Made by a program: the position numbers and the translations under genes
NCBI GenBank assembly: GCA_015485235.1
Contig: WFTX01000106.1
Span: forward strand, 1 to 9,660
DNA length: 9,660 nucleotides
Origin: Nitrospirota bacterium
Lineage (GTDB): Bacteria > Nitrospirota > Thermodesulfovibrionia > Thermodesulfovibrionales > JdFR-85
Reading direction: 5' to 3'
Part shown: one piece after another, positions 6,335-9,660 of the stretch
How positions within the stretch are numbered: position 1 is the stretch's first letter
Layout of the letters: each line of letters starts with the position of its first letter
Notes under the pieces: model-generated
The model's database searches: none
What the model was told of the DNA's origin: nothing
What the model saw: only the letters and a program-made list of their open reading frames with translations

Positions 6335-7000
6335 TTGTCTGAAGAGGCCGAAAAGCGGAGACACAGGCGTTATGAAGTGGAGGGGGTAAATGGCTCTCTC
6401 ACGTTTGCAGTCGATGTTAAGATTGTAAACCTGAGCCTTGAGGGAATGGCCATAGAGACAGGGCGCCGGCTTAATGTGAATACTGATTATTCTGTCAGGC
6501 TTAAACAGGGGGATGAGCATCTTGAGCTCACGGGCAAGATCGTCTGGTCAACCCTCACAAGGACGGTTAAGACACCGGAAGGTGACATAAAACCCGTTTA
6601 CAGGGCAGGTATCAGATTCGTTGACGTCCTTGATGAGAAGTCACGCTCCATTATTTCCTTCATAGAAAACAACAGGATCGTTACCCTCGAGAAGAGGATT
6701 CTCGGGAGGTTCAAGATAAATTCGGGGAACGCGCTCCTGAAGTACCCGCAGGACTACATAGTGAAAAGGCTGAGCCTGTCGGGAATGCTGATTGAGACCG
6801 AGCTTCCCCTCGAGCCTGAGGACCAGGTTGAGATGTCACTGAGGCTTCCGGACAACGGGGAACTGAACTTCACCGGCAGGGTCGCAAACGTCCAGCCCCG
6901 GGAGGGAGAGGGAGAGTTCTACCGGATAGGGGTGGAGTTTCTGGATCTTGACCAGAAGAACAGGGAAATCCTTACCAACTACCTTAAGCAGATCGAGTAG
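6335..7000 (+). CDS. Tandem PilZ-domain protein (probable cyclic-di-GMP effector)
   Basis: The 221-residue product (TTG start at 6335) contains two PilZ domains and no obvious membrane segment or extra output domain. The first (about 6-110) has the complete cyclic-di-GMP signature: RxxxR at R8-R12 (RRHRR) and N32-x-S34-xx-G37 (NLSLEG). The second (about 119-218) keeps RxxxR at R121-R125 (RILGR), but the second motif reads RLSLSG, with R145 where the family has D or N. It may therefore bind the ligand weakly or serve as a dimerisation module. PilZ proteins commonly couple cyclic-di-GMP to motility, exopolysaccharide or transcription; the target here cannot be told. It follows amrB by 58 nt with no clear terminator, so read-through is possible. 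The TTG start is unusual but supported by a good ribosome site. Confidence 0.85.
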   Translation: MSEEAEKRRHRRYEVEGVNGSLTFAVDVKIVNLSLEGMAIETGRRLNVNTDYSVRLKQGDEHLELTGKIVWSTLTRTVKTPEGDIKPVYRAGIRFVDVLDEKSRSIISFIENNRIVTLEKRILGRFKINSGNALLKYPQDYIVKRLSLSGMLIETELPLEPEDQVEMSLRLPDNGELNFTGRVANVQPREGEGEFYRIGVEFLDLDQKNREILTNYLKQIE

Positions 7001-7009
7001 TTATTTGAT

Positions 7010-7022
7010 AGGAGTTCCCCCA
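7010..7022 (+). repeat. Extra copy of the outer arm of the palindromic element
   Basis: AGGAGTTCCCCCA here is the exact reverse complement of TGGGGGAACTCCT at 7371-7383. It lies 99 bp upstream of the palindrome's own left arm, AGGAGTTTCTCCA (7109-7121), which matches at only 11 of 13 positions. It could be the true left end of a 374-bp element or a second copy from an earlier insertion. A short direct repeat, AGAAATAAG (7022-7030 and 7054-7062), lies between the two copies. Confidence 0.5.
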
Positions 7023-7108
7023 GAAATAAGAGGCAGAGTGAAGCAACAAATTGAGAAATAAGCAGAAGTAAGGATGTATAAGTAGTGCTGTAATTTTTTA
7101 AGGTAAAC

Positions 7109-7383
7109 AGGAGTTTCTCCAGGGAAAGGAAGAGGAAATGTTCCTGGCAGGCCTCTTAATCAGTCCTTATCAAAGCGCTGATGGTGATGAGTAGAGGGAG
7201 TTTGTTGTGGATCGGCGCCATAAGGAAGTCTGTTTTTGCACACAGAAATCCTGACAGACGATAAAGTACATACAATAAGCGCCAGAGCAGACACAGGGGA
7301 TCAATATCATGATCAGGCAGGTTTTGTGATAAGGAACTGATTAAGAGGTCTGCCCGGGTATGATAAAAATTGGGGGAACTCCT
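7109..7383. repeat. Long imperfect palindrome, MITE-like or structured RNA, in a 443-bp gene-free gap
   Basis: Several inverted repeats share nearly the same centre, around 7247. They are 7109-7121 with 7371-7383 (11 of 13 bases); 7146-7172 with 7327-7354 (about 27 bp, containing CCTCTTAATCAG, with one indel and one mismatch); CTGAT 7178-7182 with ATCAG 7312-7316; TGAT 7185-7188 with ATCA 7306-7309; GGCGC 7214-7218 with GCGCC 7279-7283; and GTCTGT 7228-7233 with ACAGAC 7254-7259. Nesting around one axis is what a long fold-back DNA or RNA gives. Palindromic miniature transposable elements look like this, but no clear target-site duplication was seen at the ends. No convincing gene lies in 7001-7443; the rest of the gap is AT-rich and holds the arm copy at 7010 and the lemA promoter. 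Confidence 0.6.
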
Positions 7384-7395
7384 GGTTTTTTCCAG

Positions 7396-7426
7396 TTGAC
7401 AGGGCTTTAACCGGCTATGGTATAAA
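7396..7426 (+). promoter_or_regulatory. Candidate sigma70-type promoter for lemA
   Basis: TTGACA (7396-7401) is a perfect -35 hexamer and TATAAA (7421-7426) matches five of six of the -10. The 19-nt spacing is longer than optimal. Transcription would begin near 7433, right at the GGAGGAGG ribosome site (7432-7439), giving a very short leader. The site starts 13 bp past the end of the palindromic element, so lemA is probably transcribed separately from the PilZ gene. Confidence 0.5.
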
Positions 7427-7443
7427 AGACCGGAGGAGGAGAA

Positions 7444-8001
7444 ATGCTCATTACAGGGGTTCTGGTACTGACAGTCCTGGCAATCCTTGTTGCCGGGATA
7501 GCCATTTACAACAGACTTGTCCGGTTGAGGAACACCGTCGAGTCCTCCTGGTCGGATATTGATGTCCTCCTCAAGAAGAGATACAACCTCGTTGACAACC
7601 TTGTCGAGACCGTGAAGGGCTATGCCAGCCACGAGAGAAAGACCCTTGAGGGGGTTACAGAGGCGAGGTCAATGGCGATGAAGGCAGCAGGGCCTGTGGA
7701 GAAGGCAAAGGCTGAAAACATGTTCACCTCAACACTCAAGTCCCTCTTTGCCCTTTCCGAGGCATACCCGGATCTCAAGGCAAACACGAACTTTCTCGAA
7801 CTCCAGAAACAACTCGTTGAGATCGAGGACAACATAGAATACGCCCGCCGGTACTATAATGCCGTTGTGAGAGACTATAACACCCTGACAGAGACATTCC
7901 CGTCCAATATTATCGCAGGCCAGTTCGGTTTCCGTAAGGCGGAATTCTTTGAACTTGAAAGCCCGGAGGCTCGGGAGAGGGTGAAGGTGGATTTTTCATA
8001 G
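7444..8001 (+). CDS. lemA: LemA family protein
   Basis: The 185-residue product has the normal LemA length and layout: a single N-terminal membrane helix (about 3-22) followed by a long alpha-helical domain. The family core is clear in YNRLVRLRNTVESSWSDIDV, LLKKRYNLVDNLVETVKGYA and SHERKTLEGVTEAR, and the end has FPSNIIAGQFGFRKAEFF. LemA proteins are membrane-anchored helical-bundle proteins with an exposed C-terminal domain; the exact biochemical role is not established. GGAGGAGG lies 4 nt before the ATG. The gene precedes a DUF2207 membrane protein by 24 nt, a pairing often seen for LemA, which suggests the two act together at the envelope. Confidence 0.95.
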   Translation: MLITGVLVLTVLAILVAGIAIYNRLVRLRNTVESSWSDIDVLLKKRYNLVDNLVETVKGYASHERKTLEGVTEARSMAMKAAGPVEKAKAENMFTSTLKSLFALSEAYPDLKANTNFLELQKQLVEIEDNIEYARRYYNAVVRDYNTLTETFPSNIIAGQFGFRKAEFFELESPEARERVKVDFS

Positions 8002-8025
8002 ATCTCCGATCAAACCTTATCGTTC

Positions 8026-9660
8026 ATGGCCCGCAGGATAGATATAATAAAGAGACTTTTTTTCATTGAGGCATTCCTGCTATTCCTCTGTATCCTTCCC
8101 ATCACAGCCCGGGCAGAGTATTTCACCATTGAATCCTTCCACTCCGACATCACCGTAAACCGTGATTCCTCGATTCTGGTCACAGAAAGGATAGAAACCC
8201 GGTTTCAGAAACCCAGACACGGCATATACAGGGATATCCCCTTCAGGTTCACAGATGATCTTGGAAAAACGGTTGTTACCCCTATCGAGGTTCTCTCTGT
8301 TACGGATGAAAAGGAGAGGCCGAGGAAGTACAAGGTCATGAGGTACGGGAGTACCTTGAGGATACGGATAGGCAGTGCCGAAAGGTATGTAAGAGGCCGT
8401 CAGACCTATCTGATCACCTACAGGGTTGATAATGCAGTCCTCTTTTTCGATGATCATGACGAGCTTTACTGGAATGTCACCGGCGATGGGTGGCGGACCA
8501 TTATACGAAGGGCATCGGCAAATGTATTTGTTGAGGGTATAAAGGAGTCTGGTGATTTCTGGGTCGATTGTTTTACCGGGAGATATGGCTCAAAGGAAAA
8601 GTCATGCACCAGTGAAGTCAGGGGAGGGATGGGCAGGTTTCTGACGGGGAGGCCCCTCAGTCCCGGTGAGGGGCTGACAGTGGCCTTTGGCTGGGAGAAG
8701 GGGATTGTGAATCCACCCTCGGCGCTCAGGGTGCTCCTCTGGAGGTTGAATCTCAGGGAGAACTGGGTGTTTATAATCCCCTTCATTGTTTTCGGCATTA
8801 TGTTTTCCCTCTGGCGGCAGAAGGGGAGAGATCCCTCCCCGCCTGTCTCGGTCACGGTCCAGTACAACCCGCCTGAGGTTGACGGAAGGGTCCTCTCTCC
8901 CGCCGAGGTGGGAACGATAACGGATGAGAAGATGGATCCCCGTGACATTACAGCATCCATCGTGAACCTTGCGGTGAAGGGCTTTATACAGATAGAGGAG
9001 CAGGAAGAAAAGATCCTGATCTTCAGCAAGAAGGATTATTATCTCAAAAAACTCAAGCCGCCTGACGATACCCTGACCCAGTTTGAGAGGGACCTGATGG
9101 TGGCCCTCTTTCCAGGCGGCTCTGAAGGGAGGATGGTCTCTGATATGAAGAACAGTTTTTACAGGAAGATCAAAGACCTGCGGGAAAGCCTTAACTCCAA
9201 CCTGGTCAGGCTTGGCATATTCAATACACCTCCCTACAAGGTAAGAAGAAGGTACAGCCTGATAGGCGCGATCGGGGGCTTCCTCGGTATCTGGGCAGGA
9301 ATCTTTTTCTCTGTTATCCTCGGCCTGCCACCTTTCAAGATCTTTCTGTCATTAGTCCCTGCGGCCCTTGTAGTGATAATCTTTGGCCGTTTTATGCCTG
9401 CAAAGACCAGAAAGGGTGTCAGGATCTATACTGCAATCAGGGGCTTTGAGGAGTTTCTTTCGAGGGCTGAGAAGGACAGGCTTGAGAGGATGGCTGACAA
9501 AAACATGTTTGAGCGGTTCCTGCCCTATGCGATAGCCCTTGATGTCTCTGACAGGTGGGCAGAGGCCTTTGAAGGCATATATCAGGAGCCGCCTCGCTGG
9601 TATGTCTCTCCTTACGGGATGAGAGGATTCAACCCGGTAGTCTTCAACTCCTCCCTTAAC
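8026..9660 (+). CDS. DUF2207 domain-containing membrane protein (3' end outside window)
   Basis: The frame is open from ATG 8026 to the last base, giving at least 545 residues. A basic N-terminus and hydrophobic stretch ending in TARA (about 1-29) form a signal peptide. Residues about 30-235 are a beta-rich exported DUF2207 region beginning EYFTIESFHSDITVNRD and including FDDHDELYWNVTGDGW. A membrane helix lies at about 246-265, and a cytoplasmic segment follows with SPAEVGTI, DPRDITASIVNLAVKGFIQIEE. Two further helices lie at about 411-431 and 436-455, then the typical AIRGFEEFLSRAEKDRLERM. The function of the family is unknown, and it is often encoded next to lemA. The start has no visible Shine-Dalgarno site and lies in the same frame as lemA, eight codons past its TAG stop, so translation may depend on lemA. 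No internal break was seen. Confidence 0.9.
   Translation, partial: MARRIDIIKRLFFIEAFLLFLCILPITARAEYFTIESFHSDITVNRDSSILVTERIETRFQKPRHGIYRDIPFRFTDDLGKTVVTPIEVLSVTDEKERPRKYKVMRYGSTLRIRIGSAERYVRGRQTYLITYRVDNAVLFFDDHDELYWNVTGDGWRTIIRRASANVFVEGIKESGDFWVDCFTGRYGSKEKSCTSEVRGGMGRFLTGRPLSPGEGLTVAFGWEKGIVNPPSALRVLLWRLNLRENWVFIIPFIVFGIMFSLWRQKGRDPSPPVSVTVQYNPPEVDGRVLSPAEVGTITDEKMDPRDITASIVNLAVKGFIQIEEQEEKILIFSKKDYYLKKLKPPDDTLTQFERDLMVALFPGGSEGRMVSDMKNSFYRKIKDLRESLNSNLVRLGIFNTPPYKVRRRYSLIGAIGGFLGIWAGIFFSVILGLPPFKIFLSLVPAALVVIIFGRFMPAKTRKGVRIYTAIRGFEEFLSRAEKDRLERMADKNMFERFLPYAIALDVSDRWAEAFEGIYQEPPRWYVSPYGMRGFNPVVFNSSLN

Noticed and set aside
7156..7632. Minus-strand open frame of 158 codons across the lemA leader
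   Set aside because: It overlaps the 5' part of lemA and runs through the palindrome; the translation resembles no family I recognise, including transposases.
8466..9029. Minus-strand open frame of 187 codons inside the DUF2207 gene
   Set aside because: It is antisense to a continuous reading frame with family motifs, and shows no domain of its own.

Overview
The window is a gene-dense bacterial stretch. All supported genes lie on the + strand, base composition is moderate (roughly half G+C by eye), and arginine is often AGG/AGA. The gene families fit a Gram-negative-type environmental bacterium of the Nitrospirota or former Deltaproteobacteria kind. That placement is an inference from gene content and codon flavour, not a phylogenetic result.

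Layout. Bases 1-168 are the tail of a probable CBS/ACT regulatory protein. It is followed at once by sdhC and sdhD (175-839), the two heme-binding membrane anchors of a succinate dehydrogenase/fumarate reductase; sdhA and sdhB do not follow. After an AT-rich gap with a candidate promoter come two inositol-metabolism genes: inositol-1-phosphate synthase (984-2078) and a bifunctional inositol-phosphate cytidylyltransferase/CDP-alcohol phosphotransferase of the IPCT/DIPPS type (2096-3418). Together they should convert glucose-6-phosphate to inositol-1-phosphate, then CDP-inositol, then a phosphodiester product such as di-myo-inositol-phosphate-phosphate, a thermophile compatible-solute precursor, or an inositol lipid. 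Next are rplI (ribosomal protein bL9), dnaB (replicative helicase) and a MEMO-family gene (amrB) whose start overlaps the dnaB stop. A tandem PilZ-domain protein (6335-7000) follows.

Bases 7001-7443 hold no convincing gene. Most of this gap (7109-7383) is a long imperfect palindrome built of several nested inverted repeats about one centre near 7247. A further exact copy of its outermost arm lies at 7010-7022. It looks like a MITE-type element or a long structured RNA. A candidate sigma70-type promoter lies just beyond it, in front of lemA (7444-8001). LemA is followed by a secreted/membrane DUF2207 protein (8026 to the window end, incomplete), a common LemA partner.

The two points most worth attention are the inositol pair beside a core replication/translation cluster and the palindromic element between the PilZ gene and lemA. 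Nothing here amounts to a clearly new multi-gene system.
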